Positions 6,248 to 13,662 are shown, counted from the first letter of the stretch. The stretch is DNA of 19,416 bases from an uncultured Bacilli bacterium (GCA_934096315.1 CAKOLT010000022.1:1-19416), one strand, 5' to 3'. Translations and numbers: made by a program. The notes: a model not told the origin generated them from the letters alone.

Positions 6248-7725
6248 TAGGCACCACTCCTTGTACTTATTGTATATGGTTTATCCACAGTACCTGATCC
6301 TCCATTGACTGTGATTGTGGAGTCTAGTTTTAGGACTGGGCGGATCCCAAACTTGTTCGAACTAGAGGAGGAGTTGACGCCACGGTAGAAAGGATTCCAA
6401 GCCAAAGTGTTCGAAGGGTCATATGCACTTCCAAACCAGTAATAACCACCATTATCGATTAAATCACTATTATATCCACATTCTTTTATGGAGTATTTTT
6501 TAAAACACATATTACTATCTGTAACACTTACACCGCTATCATAGCTACTATCAGTATATGTATATAGTCCTCTAGCATTAGAGTCTCCAAATAACCCTTT
6601 AGTAATATTATAAAAGTCTCCCCCCCTAAGTGGATGACCTGTTGTATCATCACATACTCCTCCTTGAAGATAATCAGTATTACAATATTTTAATGAAGCT
6701 GTCTTTAAACTATCTATTGTAGTCGTTGGAACACTTGCAGTACTTGTTACACACTCTGGAGACCCAGCAGATACTATATATACACTATTATCTTTAATAT
6801 AAGCTACTCTCCAGCCATAAGTATAAAACTTATAATCAGCACTATTACAATACCCATAAGTATAATTAGTAGTATCACTATCCTGATTAGCATTATATCC
6901 TTGACATGAAGTACCACTACATCCATTATTACCAGTATAAGATATATAATCCCCTATCTTAACTACATCCTTAAGAAGTGGATTACTCTTAGTAGTATAC
7001 TCTAAAGTACAGTTATCTACTTTATTAGTAGTTATCTTTCTAGTAGTCTCATCATAAGTAAGTGTTGCCCCATTATCACATGTATAATTAGATAGAGTAT
7101 AAAAACCTGTACTAGGTAATGAATCAGTAGTATTACCATCTAATTTAACAACATTATACATTAAATCTACTGGTTCTGATACATCCACATTTAAAACACC
7201 TTTAAATGTCTTATTTTGCATATTAGTAGTATTCTCATTATTACCATCTATCCAAAAATATAGTTTATAATAAGATACTATATCTTCAAGTGATGAGGTA
7301 AAAAGATTTAACCTACTACCTGCACTAGCATTTTCTAAAGAACCATTAGTAAGTTCTGTAAAATTAGTATTATCAGTACTCTTAAGGAGAACATATTTAA
7401 AACTTTCATTCTTAAGTTCTTCTGATATCTCTGTTACATCAATACTAACTTTAAGAGTTAAAGAAGTAGTTAAACTCTTCTTCTTCTTTATCTTAAAGTC
7501 AGTATAACTATTTTCATCATAATAAAATGTTGGAGATAAATCAGTTATATTAATAATATTACCACCCTTAATAGTTATATCTGCTAAATCCCCTACTGTT
7601 ACTTTCATATTAGCATTATCTCTACTAGACCATATAAACCAAGCTAAGGTTGATGTAGCTATAACCCCAATCAAGAGGAGTATTGATATTATTAATTTTC
7701 TATTCTTTTTCTTTTCTTCACCCAT
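6247..7725 (-). CDS. Presumed DGR target 2: long membrane-anchored variable surface protein
   Basis: A 492-residue protein. A Lys-rich N-terminus and one membrane helix (residues about 9-31, ending FIWSS) precede an extracellular domain (about 32-195) that begins NMKVTVGDLADITIKG. This signal-anchor-plus-VGD pattern recalls TasA/camelysin-like surface fibres, but I would not assign that family firmly. The second half (about 200-492) carries the Cys-rich domain shared with target 1 and ends FGIRPVLKLDSTI. The variable repeat covers residues about 426-461. Start ATG at 7725 has AAAGGAGG about 6 nt upstream, and a good promoter precedes it. It is the first gene of a two-gene operon. Proposed role: a cell-surface ligand-binding protein whose tip is diversified by the DGR at 243-2017. 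Confidence 0.85.
   Translation of the reverse strand: MGEEKKKNRKLIISILLLIGVIATSTLAWFIWSSRDNANMKVTVGDLADITIKGGNIINITDLSPTFYYDENSYTDFKIKKKKSLTTSLTLKVSIDVTEISEELKNESFKYVLLKSTDNTNFTELTNGSLENASAGSRLNLFTSSLEDIVSYYKLYFWIDGNNENTTNMQNKTFKGVLNVDVSEPVDLMYNVVKLDGNTTDSLPSTGFYTLSNYTCDNGATLTYDETTRKITTNKVDNCTLEYTTKSNPLLKDVVKIGDYISYTGNNGCSGTSCQGYNANQDSDTTNYTYGYCNSADYKFYTYGWRVAYIKDNSVYIVSAGSPECVTSTASVPTTTIDSLKTASLKYCNTDYLQGGVCDDTTGHPLRGGDFYNITKGLFGDSNARGLYTYTDSSYDSGVSVTDSNMCFKKYSIKECGYNSDLIDNGGYYWFGSAYDPSNTLAWNPFYRGVNSSSSSNKFGIRPVLKLDSTITVNGGSGTVDKPYTISTRSGA
6309..6344 (-). repeat. 36-nt block after variable repeat 2 (IMH-like), copy 2
   Basis: Second copy of the identical block described for 5281-5316. On the coding strand it starts right after the Phe-Gly-Ile codons that close variable repeat 2. 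Similarity to the other gene weakens again downstream, at the codons after ITV/ITA. Confidence 0.6.
6343..6450 (-). other. Presumed DGR variable repeat 2 (VR2)
   Basis: About 108 nt encoding residues 426-461 of the long target. Over the 26 residues that align without gaps to VR1, eight amino acids differ: G/D, Y/F, W/L, D/S, P/S, T/A, A/F and G/R. The 14 residues before it (IKECGYNSDLIDNG) and the 11 after it (RPVLKLDSTIT) are identical in both genes. The Ser-rich stretch VNSSSSS replaces the longer VNDKFDTTLLS of VR1. Confidence 0.65.
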
Positions 7726-7750
7726 AAATATCCTCCTTTATTCTATAATA

Positions 7751-7779
7751 ATTTTAACATAAGAGTAAAAGAAAAGCAA
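7751..7779 (-). promoter_or_regulatory. Promoter of the DGR target operon
   Basis: Minus-strand TTGCTT (7774-7779), a 17-nt spacer, and TAAAAT (7751-7756) with an extended -10 TG one base upstream. It lies about 26 nt before the start of the long target. The stretch 7780-7855 holds only short CCACTTTTA-type direct repeats, with nothing else recognisable. Confidence 0.6.
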
Positions 7780-7854
7780 TAGAAAATTAAAAAATAAATT
7801 AACTACTCATTGAATTTTTTTGCCACTTTTACCACTTTTATTCACTGCACTTAC

Positions 7855-7886
7855 AATCAAAAAAATACTATACACTAAGTATAGTA
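7855..7886 (-). terminator. Intrinsic terminator of spo0A
   Basis: A perfect 8-bp stem, TACTATAC (7866-7873) / GTATAGTA (7879-7886), with a 5-nt loop. On the minus strand it is followed by seven T residues. It begins just after the spo0A stop codon. Confidence 0.85.
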
Positions 7887-7893
7887 CTTATAA

Positions 7894-8658
7894 TCATGCT
7901 CTCTGTTTAATATGCTCAAGTCTTAACTTATCAGCAACAGTAACTAAAAACTCACTATTAGTAGGCTTAGCCTTATCTATATCTACACTATGACCAAACA
8001 ACTCCTCCATATAATCCCAATTACCACGATTCCAACTAACCTCAATAGCATGTCTAATAGCTCTCTCTACTCTAGATACTGTAGTATCAAACTTACTAGC
8101 TAAATCTGGATATAATTCTTTAGTTATACCCCCAATAACCCCAGGATCATTATATATCATACATATACCCTCTCTTATATATTGATATCCCTTAATATGA
8201 GATGGCATACCCAATTCATGTAACATCTTTGTAATTGCTATTTGAATATTATTGTGGTATAAATTAATGCTCTTACTTTCCGTAGAAGAAAAAGCCTCTA
8301 CTATTCTCCTTTCTAAATCTGATAACTCAAATGGTTTTAAAACATAATAATTAACTCCATATTCACTTACTTTCCTAATAACATCTGGAGCATTATAAGA
8401 AGTAGCCACTATTATCTTTTTATCAATATTTCTCTTCTTTAACTCTTCTAGAACATACATCCCATCTTTCTTAGGCATAATTAGATCCAAAAGAATTAAA
8501 TCATACTCTCCCTCATGATTTATAATCATATTAAGACCATCTTCCCCATCATGACTAGTTAGTGCTATATCAATACTAGAACTAATCTTAAAATACTCCT
8601 TTACCATTTCTACTAACTGCACATTATCATCAATCATTAATATTTTAATTTTTTCCAT
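7894..8658 (-). CDS. spo0A: Stage 0 sporulation master regulator Spo0A
   Basis: A 254-residue response regulator that, when phosphorylated, controls entry into sporulation and binds 0A boxes. The receiver domain has the acidic pair D10-D11, phospho-acceptor D58 (LILLDLIMPKKDG), T86 and K108 (VLKPF). The C-terminal DNA-binding domain matches Spo0A almost throughout: MLHELGMPSHIKGYQYIREG, LYPDLASKFDTTVSRVERAI, RHAIEVSWNRGNW and KPTNSEFLVTVADKLRLEH. Length is close to that of characterised Spo0A proteins. Two AAAGGA-like sites precede the ATG. It is monocistronic, with its own terminator and a perfect 0A box upstream. Its presence implies a spore-forming lineage or a recent descendant of one, though no other sporulation gene is in the window. 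Confidence 0.97.
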   Translation of the reverse strand: MEKIKILMIDDNVQLVEMVKEYFKISSSIDIALTSHDGEDGLNMIINHEGEYDLILLDLIMPKKDGMYVLEELKKRNIDKKIIVATSYNAPDVIRKVSEYGVNYYVLKPFELSDLERRIVEAFSSTESKSINLYHNNIQIAITKMLHELGMPSHIKGYQYIREGICMIYNDPGVIGGITKELYPDLASKFDTTVSRVERAIRHAIEVSWNRGNWDYMEELFGHSVDIDKAKPTNSEFLVTVADKLRLEHIKQRA

Positions 8659-8685
8659 ATCCTTTATTCCTTTCTTTTCATATTA

Positions 8686-8691
8686 ATTATA
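8686..8691 (-). promoter_or_regulatory. spo0A -10 element
   Basis: A perfect TATAAT on the minus strand, 28 nt before the start codon. No good -35 hexamer lies 16-18 nt upstream. The region where it should be is overlapped by the 0A box at 8713-8719, as expected for a promoter needing Spo0A~P for activation. Confidence 0.5.
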
Positions 8692-8712
8692 AAATATCAA
8701 AGTATCAAAATC

Positions 8713-8719
8713 TGTCGAA
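8713..8719 (+). promoter_or_regulatory. 0A box (Spo0A operator) upstream of spo0A
   Basis: TGTCGAA, an exact match to the core Spo0A binding box. It lies 55 nt upstream of the spo0A start and at the -35 position relative to the TATAAT at 8686-8691. I saw no other exact copy in the window. Autoregulation of spo0A through such boxes is known in Bacillus. Confidence 0.65.
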
Positions 8720-8730
8720 TTATAATTCAT

Positions 8731-8761
8731 AAACAAAATAAAGAAGCTTAATACTTCTTTA
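8731..8761 (-). terminator. Intrinsic terminator of the pgk-tpi operon
   Basis: A perfect 8-bp stem, TAAAGAAG (8739-8746) / CTTCTTTA (8754-8761), with a 7-nt loop, followed on the minus strand by TTTTGTTT. The stem includes the TAA stop of the TIM gene. Confidence 0.8.
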
Positions 8762-9388
8762 CTCTTTAATACTATCAATAATACTTATAACTTCTTTAGA
8801 ACTACTAGATATACTTCCAATTAAAACACCACTTAAATATTCATTTTTAAATAAACTATTAATATTATCTTTATTAACATTACCCCCATATATAATACAA
8901 GGACTTACATTATACCTCTCATATAAATAATCATATATTTCTTTAAGCTTACTCTCTTCATATACTTTAGGCTCATAAGCAAAAATAATAAACTCTATAT
9001 GCTTTATATCCTTTATTAAATCCATATCATTAATAGAACTAATACATAAAATAGGTATAATATTAGCGTCCATTACTGCTTCTAACTTCTCTTTTACTTC
9101 TTTTTTACTATCTAACACTTCTTTATGTCCTACTAAAGAGTATTCTACCCCCATACTTTTAAGCATATTAGTACTAATACTACCAGTATGGTTAACATCA
9201 AGATAAGGCGATACATCTTGACTTCCAATACCCCAAAAACTATTATTAACAAACATCTCCAGATAAATACTAGAGGGGCAAATTATAATATTATGTTCCG
9301 TTTCTATACTATTAACACTATTTATATAACTTAAAACCTCATCATAATTAAGTCCCATTTTATGATTTAATACTATTAACTTTTCCAT
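8759..9388 (-). CDS. Short, divergent triosephosphate isomerase-like protein
   Basis: A 209-residue TIM-barrel protein related to triosephosphate isomerase, which interconverts dihydroxyacetone phosphate and glyceraldehyde 3-phosphate. Normal TIMs are about 250 residues. The catalytic positions appear present: N8 and K10 (LNHKM, for NWKM), H88 and E90 (VGHKE, for VGHSE) and E139 (AYEP). GSQDVS, PILCI and YGGNV also follow the family. Loop 6, the phosphate-gripping lid (normally PVWAIGTG after the catalytic Glu), is missing; the chain goes directly to PKVYEESK. Loss of the lid normally cripples TIM by letting the intermediate eliminate phosphate. Its ATG overlaps the pgk stop by one base (TAATG), so it is coupled to pgk. 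It may be a weak TIM, a paralogue with another role, or the lineage's shortened form. Confidence 0.75.
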   Translation of the reverse strand: MEKLIVLNHKMGLNYDEVLSYINSVNSIETEHNIIICPSSIYLEMFVNNSFWGIGSQDVSPYLDVNHTGSISTNMLKSMGVEYSLVGHKEVLDSKKEVKEKLEAVMDANIIPILCISSINDMDLIKDIKHIEFIIFAYEPKVYEESKLKEIYDYLYERYNVSPCIIYGGNVNKDNINSLFKNEYLSGVLIGSISSSSKEVISIIDSIKE

Positions 9389-10551
9389 TATTTCCTCTCC
9401 TTTATAGCAGTTATACCTGGTAACTTAGTGCCTTCTAGATATTCTAGTGTAGCACCTCCCCCAGTTGAAACATGATAAAACTTTCCATTAAATCCTAACT
9501 TATTTACTGAAGATATACTATCACCTCCTCCAACTAATGCTTTAATATTATTATCTATTATATATTTATATATCTCTCTTGTACCATTTATATATCTATC
9601 ATCCTCAAACTTACCCATTGGACCATTCAATATAACTCTTTTACTTCTTCTAAGTTTTCTTTTAAATCTTCTTATAGATTTAGGACCAATATCAAAACAA
9701 ATATCTCCCTCTTTTAATTTATTAATTTTTTTTATACTACCATCTGCACAAACAAAATCAATAGGAAGAATTATTTTATGACTATACCTTCTAAGCATTC
9801 TTTTACAAAAACTAATACTATCCTTATCTACCATGTTCCCATAAGTTTTATACCCAATCGCAGAGAAAAACGTAAAACATAGAGCTCCTCCAATTAATAT
9901 TTTATCACACTTCTTAATTAGATTCTTAGTTAATTTAATCTTATCACTAATCTTTCCTCCCCCCATAACAATAATAAAGGGATGAGTATCCTCTTTTATA
10001 ATGGAATCAATTTTTGATATTTCTTTTTCTACTAGAAAACCTATACCACTCGGTAAAAATTTCGGTATCCCAGAAACAGAAGCATGATCTCTATGACAAG
10101 TACCATATGCATCATTAATATAAATGTCTCCAAGACTTGCCCAATATTTACTTAGCTCTAAATCACAAGAACTCTCTTTTTTATCAGGTATATCTTCATA
10201 TCTTGTATTCTCTATTAATAATACATCTTTTTCCTTCATACTATTAATTTTACTTTCAAGCCTTTTTCCACTCGTGTATGGAGAAAATATAACATCTTGT
10301 TTTAATAACTTACTTAAATCTTTTGCTACAGGAAGAAGAGTATTCTTGCTCATATCTTCTGGGGTCTTAATCTTACCTAAATGAGACATTAAAATTACTT
10401 TAGCAGAGTTATTTATAGCATATTCTATAGTAGTTAAACTCTCTTTAATTCTTGTATCATCAGTAATTTTACCATTAGTAATTGGAACATTAAAGTCACA
10501 TCTAATGATAACCTTTTTCCCTTTTAAATCAAAATCTCTAATTGTTTTCAT
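9388..10551 (-). CDS. pgk: Phosphoglycerate kinase (divergent)
   Basis: A 387-residue glycolytic kinase that transfers phosphate between 1,3-bisphosphoglycerate and ADP. The N-terminal domain shows VIIRCDFNVP, LMSHLGK and a NDAYGTCHRDHAS segment (usually AFGTAHRAHAS). The nucleotide domain shows GGGKISDKI (usually GGAKVSDKI), LNGPMGKFED, GGGDS and STGGGATLEYLEG. Length is near the family's roughly 395. The individual changes from consensus and the Lys/Arg-rich FKRKLRRSKR stretch make it a divergent copy, but all major binding motifs remain. The ribosome site GGGAGG lies 7 nt from the ATG. It is followed directly by the shortened TIM gene, and the pair forms an operon with its own promoter and terminator. 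Confidence 0.93.
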   Translation of the reverse strand: MKTIRDFDLKGKKVIIRCDFNVPITNGKITDDTRIKESLTTIEYAINNSAKVILMSHLGKIKTPEDMSKNTLLPVAKDLSKLLKQDVIFSPYTSGKRLESKINSMKEKDVLLIENTRYEDIPDKKESSCDLELSKYWASLGDIYINDAYGTCHRDHASVSGIPKFLPSGIGFLVEKEISKIDSIIKEDTHPFIIVMGGGKISDKIKLTKNLIKKCDKILIGGALCFTFFSAIGYKTYGNMVDKDSISFCKRMLRRYSHKIILPIDFVCADGSIKKINKLKEGDICFDIGPKSIRRFKRKLRRSKRVILNGPMGKFEDDRYINGTREIYKYIIDNNIKALVGGGDSISSVNKLGFNGKFYHVSTGGGATLEYLEGTKLPGITAIKERK

Positions 10552-10574
10552 TTATTAACCTCCCTACTATAATG

Positions 10575-10603
10575 AGTATACTACACAATTATGATTATGT
10601 AAA
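10575..10603 (-). promoter_or_regulatory. pgk-tpi promoter
   Basis: Minus-strand TTTACA (10598-10603), a 17-nt spacer, and TATACT (10575-10580), about 24 nt upstream of the pgk start. Confidence 0.6.
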
Positions 10604-10645
10604 TATTATTTTTAACATTTTACACTTTGTAGTGGTTTTATTGGT

Positions 10646-10680
10646 ATAAAAAAATACTTAGAATTATAGTCCTAAGTATT
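10646..10680 (-). terminator. Intrinsic terminator after the ATPase/winged-helix fragment
   Basis: A perfect 9-bp stem, 10653-10661 / 10672-10680 (AATACTTAG / CTAAGTATT on the minus strand), with a 10-nt loop and seven T residues after it. It abuts the stop codon of the winged-helix fragment and is the first clear terminator downstream of the P-type ATPase gene. Confidence 0.85.
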
Positions 10681-11005
10681 TTACATCTTTGTTTTATATT
10701 TTTGATTTCTTGCATTTATATTATTTTTATTTGTGTATTCTAATCTTCCATCATCAATTAATGGCTTTATTATATTAGTAGAAATATATTGTCGTGATTT
10801 TATATTTAAAAGATTTTTTATTTCAATCATTGTCTTAGGTTCTACACAAAACTTTAATATAATATCTTTATAATCTTCCATATCTAAATTTTGTTGTCCA
10901 CTTTGTTGTCCACTTACATTTTGTTGTCCACTTTGTTGTCCACTTTGTTGTCCACTTACATTTTGTAGTCCACTTTGTGTATCACTATTTATATTTGTGT
11001 ATCAC
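10681..11005 (-). pseudogene. Remnant C-terminal winged-helix of an AlbA_2/RecG-like or Fic-type protein
   Basis: A 66-codon reading frame from an ATG at 10881 encodes a small winged helix: ILKFCVEPKTMIEIKNLLNI, then SRQYISTNIIKPLIDDGRLE, ending NARNQKYKT. This is the C-terminal domain of AAA_4/AlbA_2 'RecG-like' ATP-binding proteins and some Fic proteins. The frame stays open upstream through SGQQ, SGLQ and SDTQ repeats, the low-complexity linker that precedes this domain in such proteins. It stops at a TGA near 11005 with no start codon. No Shine-Dalgarno precedes the internal ATG. The ATPase or Fic part is absent, so this is most likely the tail of a lost gene. A functional 66-residue DNA-binding protein cannot be excluded. 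Confidence 0.6.
10890..11005. repeat. 12-bp tandem repeat array (TTTGTTGTCCAC)
   Basis: Five exact 12-bp units (10890-10901, 10902-10913, 10920-10931, 10932-10943, 10944-10955), with a 6-nt TTACAT insertion after units 2 and 5. Three degenerate units follow (TTTGTAGTCCAC at 10962-10973, TTTGTGTATCAC at 10974-10985, and another ending at 11005). Read on the minus strand the exact units encode Ser-Gly-Gln-Gln and the degenerate ones Ser-Asp-Thr-Gln. The last copy is out of frame, a sign of decay. The lack of unique spacers rules out CRISPR. Confidence 0.85.
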
Positions 11006-11011
11006 TTCTCA

Positions 11012-13501
11012 TTATTTCCCAATTCTCCTCTTAATCATCTTTATTATCTCATACCAAAAGACAGAAATAAATGATATCACCACCACTAGTAATATATTTT
11101 TAATACTTAAACTTGTAAGTTTAAATATATCCCTAATCGGAGTATACAGAATAACAAAAAGTATTACTAATAATATTAAATTAATAAACACAATTAATTT
11201 ATCTTTTAACAATTTAGTTACCATATTAAATACATAATCATACTCACTAGATATTACTTGTACTAAGAAAAAGTTTGATACTATTATTATTAATAATCCC
11301 ATTGTTCTAGCTAAAAGGACATCACTTTCTAATAATATGTAATATGTACTAAAGGAGGAAGCAAATATAACCAAGCCTTGAAGTATACTTTTAAATAGAA
11401 TAGATTTATCCACTATATTTTCTTTAATATTTCTAGGTTTTCTATCCATTATGTCTGTTTCCGCCGGTTCTCTTTCAAGAACAATTGAACACGTTGGATC
11501 AATAATCATCTCTAGTAACACTACCTGTAATGGAAGTAAGAATAAAAACTCTGACTGTATATTTAGTAATGGTGCCATTAATGAAGATAAGGCAATAGGA
11601 ATATGGATAACTATAATATATCCGATTGCTTTTTTAATATTATCATATATTCTCCTACCATCTTTAATAGTATCCACTATAGTACTAAAATTATCATCTA
11701 ATAATATTAAATCTGCAGCCTCTCTTGATACTTCACTACCTCTTTTCCCCATAGCAATACCTATATCAGCTTGTTTTAAAGCAGGAGCATCATTTACACC
11801 ATCCCCAGTCATTGCCACTACTTCCCCATTCTTCTGAAAAGCTTTAACTATTCTCATCTTATGTTCTGGTATTACTCTTGAAAATATAGATACATCTTTT
11901 ACCCTTTCTTGTAGTTCCTTATCACTCATCTTATTTAACATATCACCTGTTATAACATTGTTAACATTATCCATACCTATACTTTTAGCAATAGAAGACG
12001 CTGTTACACCATTATCCCCTGTAATCATAACCACTCTTACATTTGCCCTCTTACAAAGTTTAATATCTTCATAAACTAAATCTTTAGGAGGATCCATTAA
12101 CCCTATAATACCCACATACTCTAACTTATAATCTTCTAAATTATTCTTTAATTCTTTTTCAGAATTTATCTCTTGCTTTGCTACCACAATAACTCTTAAT
12201 CCCTTTGATTGCATTGATTTTATTTCTTCATTAATATATTTATGTTCTTTTGAATCAATTTTACATATTTTAAGTACACTTTCCGGAGAGCCTTTAACAG
12301 CCAAAATAATTTTATTATCTCTCCTAAAGCAACATCCCATCATATTTTTTTCATTACTAAATGGATACTCTTTTATTTTAACTCCTTTAAATATATCTTT
12401 TTTATAAACTCCCTGACTTTTAGCATATTTAAATATTGCTTTCTCCATCGGATCATATGTTTCCTCTTCCGAACATAATCCCATAATATCAGATAGTTCT
12501 TGTTTCGATTTATCAGTAACAACTTCCATTATTTTCATTTGATTTTTAGTAATTGTTCCCGTCTTATCTACACATAAAACTGATATAGTTCCTAAAGTTT
12601 CTACAATAGATAATTTCTTTACTAAAGAATTCTTCTTAGCAAGTCTCCATGCCCCCATTGATAAGAAGATAGTAAGAACTACGGGAAATTCCTCTGGTAT
12701 CATTGCCATAGCTAGAGTTACCCCAGATAATATACTTTGAATAAATCTATCATTAATAGCTAAATTAGAAGAGTTTATAAATGTAATTAAACTTACAGAA
12801 ATAAATAATATAAAAGCAATAATTGCACATATCTTAACTAATTTATCCGTTTGTTTTTGTAAGATAGTTTTACTACTACCTACTTTACTTATATTAAAAC
12901 CTATCTTACCATATTCTGTTTTATTACCAATTTTATCTATTTTAATAACTCCGGTACCTTGAATAACTAACGATCCCTGATAACAATAGTTTTTCTTCCA
13001 GTAATCATTATTTTCATCTAAAACAATTGTTTTCCATACACCCTCTGATTCCCCAGTTAAGGTCGATTCATCTACTTTTAAATTACTACATTTAACTACA
13101 TATCCATCCGCAGGAATTTTTATTCCTTCATAAATATACATGATATCCCCCGGAACTAAATTTTTACTATGTATTTCTTTCTTTTCTCCCTCTCTAAGTA
13201 CAGTAATCTTAGGTTCTGATAAATCTTTTAGAGCCCTTAATGTTTTATCCGTTTTCCACTGCTGAACAATATCAATTGTAATAACAGCAAGTACAAATAC
13301 TAGCATTATTATACCATCTCTTGGCTGACCTAAAAGAAAATAAATAGAAGACGCAACTATTAATAACAAAAACATTGGCTCACAAATAATATGAATTATT
13401 TTATAAATAAAACCCTTCTTCTTTACACCCACTATTTCATTTAAGCCATATTTTTTTCTTAATTCTATAACTTGCTCTTCTGTTAATCCCTTTTCTAACA
13501 T
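11012..13501 (-). CDS. P-type cation-transporting ATPase, likely transition-metal exporter
   Basis: An 829-residue P2-type ion pump. It has an N-terminal cation-ATPase domain (GLTEEQVIELRKKYGLNEI), an actuator loop ESTLTGES (residues 145-152), M4 motif AMIPEEFPVV (about 266-275) and phosphorylation site DKTGT at D312. KGSPE, MITGDNGVTA and MTGDGVNDAPALKQADIGIA mark the nucleotide and hinge regions, followed by a C-terminal block of six membrane helices. There is no CPC/CPx motif or N-terminal heavy-metal-binding domain, so sequence class alone suggests a Ca2+-type pump. The leader, however, carries a NiCo riboswitch, which points to Ni2+, Co2+ or Fe2+ export. The AAAGGGAG ribosome site precedes the ATG. 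It is transcribed alone from a near-consensus promoter. Confidence 0.95.
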   Translation of the reverse strand: MLEKGLTEEQVIELRKKYGLNEIVGVKKKGFIYKIIHIICEPMFLLLIVASSIYFLLGQPRDGIIMLVFVLAVITIDIVQQWKTDKTLRALKDLSEPKITVLREGEKKEIHSKNLVPGDIMYIYEGIKIPADGYVVKCSNLKVDESTLTGESEGVWKTIVLDENNDYWKKNYCYQGSLVIQGTGVIKIDKIGNKTEYGKIGFNISKVGSSKTILQKQTDKLVKICAIIAFILFISVSLITFINSSNLAINDRFIQSILSGVTLAMAMIPEEFPVVLTIFLSMGAWRLAKKNSLVKKLSIVETLGTISVLCVDKTGTITKNQMKIMEVVTDKSKQELSDIMGLCSEEETYDPMEKAIFKYAKSQGVYKKDIFKGVKIKEYPFSNEKNMMGCCFRRDNKIILAVKGSPESVLKICKIDSKEHKYINEEIKSMQSKGLRVIVVAKQEINSEKELKNNLEDYKLEYVGIIGLMDPPKDLVYEDIKLCKRANVRVVMITGDNGVTASSIAKSIGMDNVNNVITGDMLNKMSDKELQERVKDVSIFSRVIPEHKMRIVKAFQKNGEVVAMTGDGVNDAPALKQADIGIAMGKRGSEVSREAADLILLDDNFSTIVDTIKDGRRIYDNIKKAIGYIIVIHIPIALSSLMAPLLNIQSEFLFLLPLQVVLLEMIIDPTCSIVLEREPAETDIMDRKPRNIKENIVDKSILFKSILQGLVIFASSFSTYYILLESDVLLARTMGLLIIIVSNFFLVQVISSEYDYVFNMVTKLLKDKLIVFINLILLVILFVILYTPIRDIFKLTSLSIKNILLVVVISFISVFWYEIIKMIKRRIGK

Positions 13502-13528
13502 AATTCTCTCCCTTTCTTTTTATTAACT

Positions 13529-13562
13529 AAAAAACACCTATGGATACACTGTCCCATAGATG
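13529..13562 (-). terminator. Regulated terminator of the NiCo riboswitch
   Basis: Stem CATCTATGG (13554-13562) / CCATAGGTG (13535-13543) on the minus strand: 9 bp with one G·U and a 10-nt loop, then six T residues. Its 5' arm is the 3' arm of aptamer helix P4 plus the GGG of the conserved GGGACAG. Ligand-bound aptamer and terminator therefore cannot coexist, making this an ON switch. Confidence 0.8.
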
Positions 13563-13622
13563 CTTTGATTAACATCTACTGCATAATAATGCCCGGAAAT
13601 TTTATCAAAATCCCTGTCAGTT
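13548..13622 (-). ncRNA. NiCo (czcD-type) riboswitch aptamer upstream of the ATPase
   Basis: On the minus strand the leader shows, in order, ACUGACAGG, an AU-rich hairpin (AUUUU-GAU-AAAAU), CCGGGCAU with a short GCAU/AUGC hairpin, a 6-bp helix UAGAUG/CAUCUA, and GGGACAGU. The outer ACUG and CAGU pair as P1. This is the four-helix arrangement and conserved core (CUGA, CAGG, CCGGGC, GGGACAG) that I recall for the czcD/NiCo motif. That RNA binds Ni2+ and Co2+ cooperatively, has also been reported to respond to Fe2+, and precedes metal exporters. The P-type ATPase starts about 45 nt after it. The assignment comes from memory of the consensus, without a covariance-model search. Confidence 0.85.
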
Positions 13623-13662
13623 GTACTGTAGATAACAATATATTTTATTTTAGTATATATAT

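Noticed and set aside
10890..11005. CRISPR array
   Set aside because: The units are 12 bp, contiguous and without unique spacers, and they encode a Gln-rich linker.
13529..13622. Mn2+ (yybP-ykoY) riboswitch, which also precedes P-type ATPases
   Set aside because: The paired loop signatures of that class are absent, while ACUGACAGG, CCGGGC and GGGACAG fit the NiCo motif.
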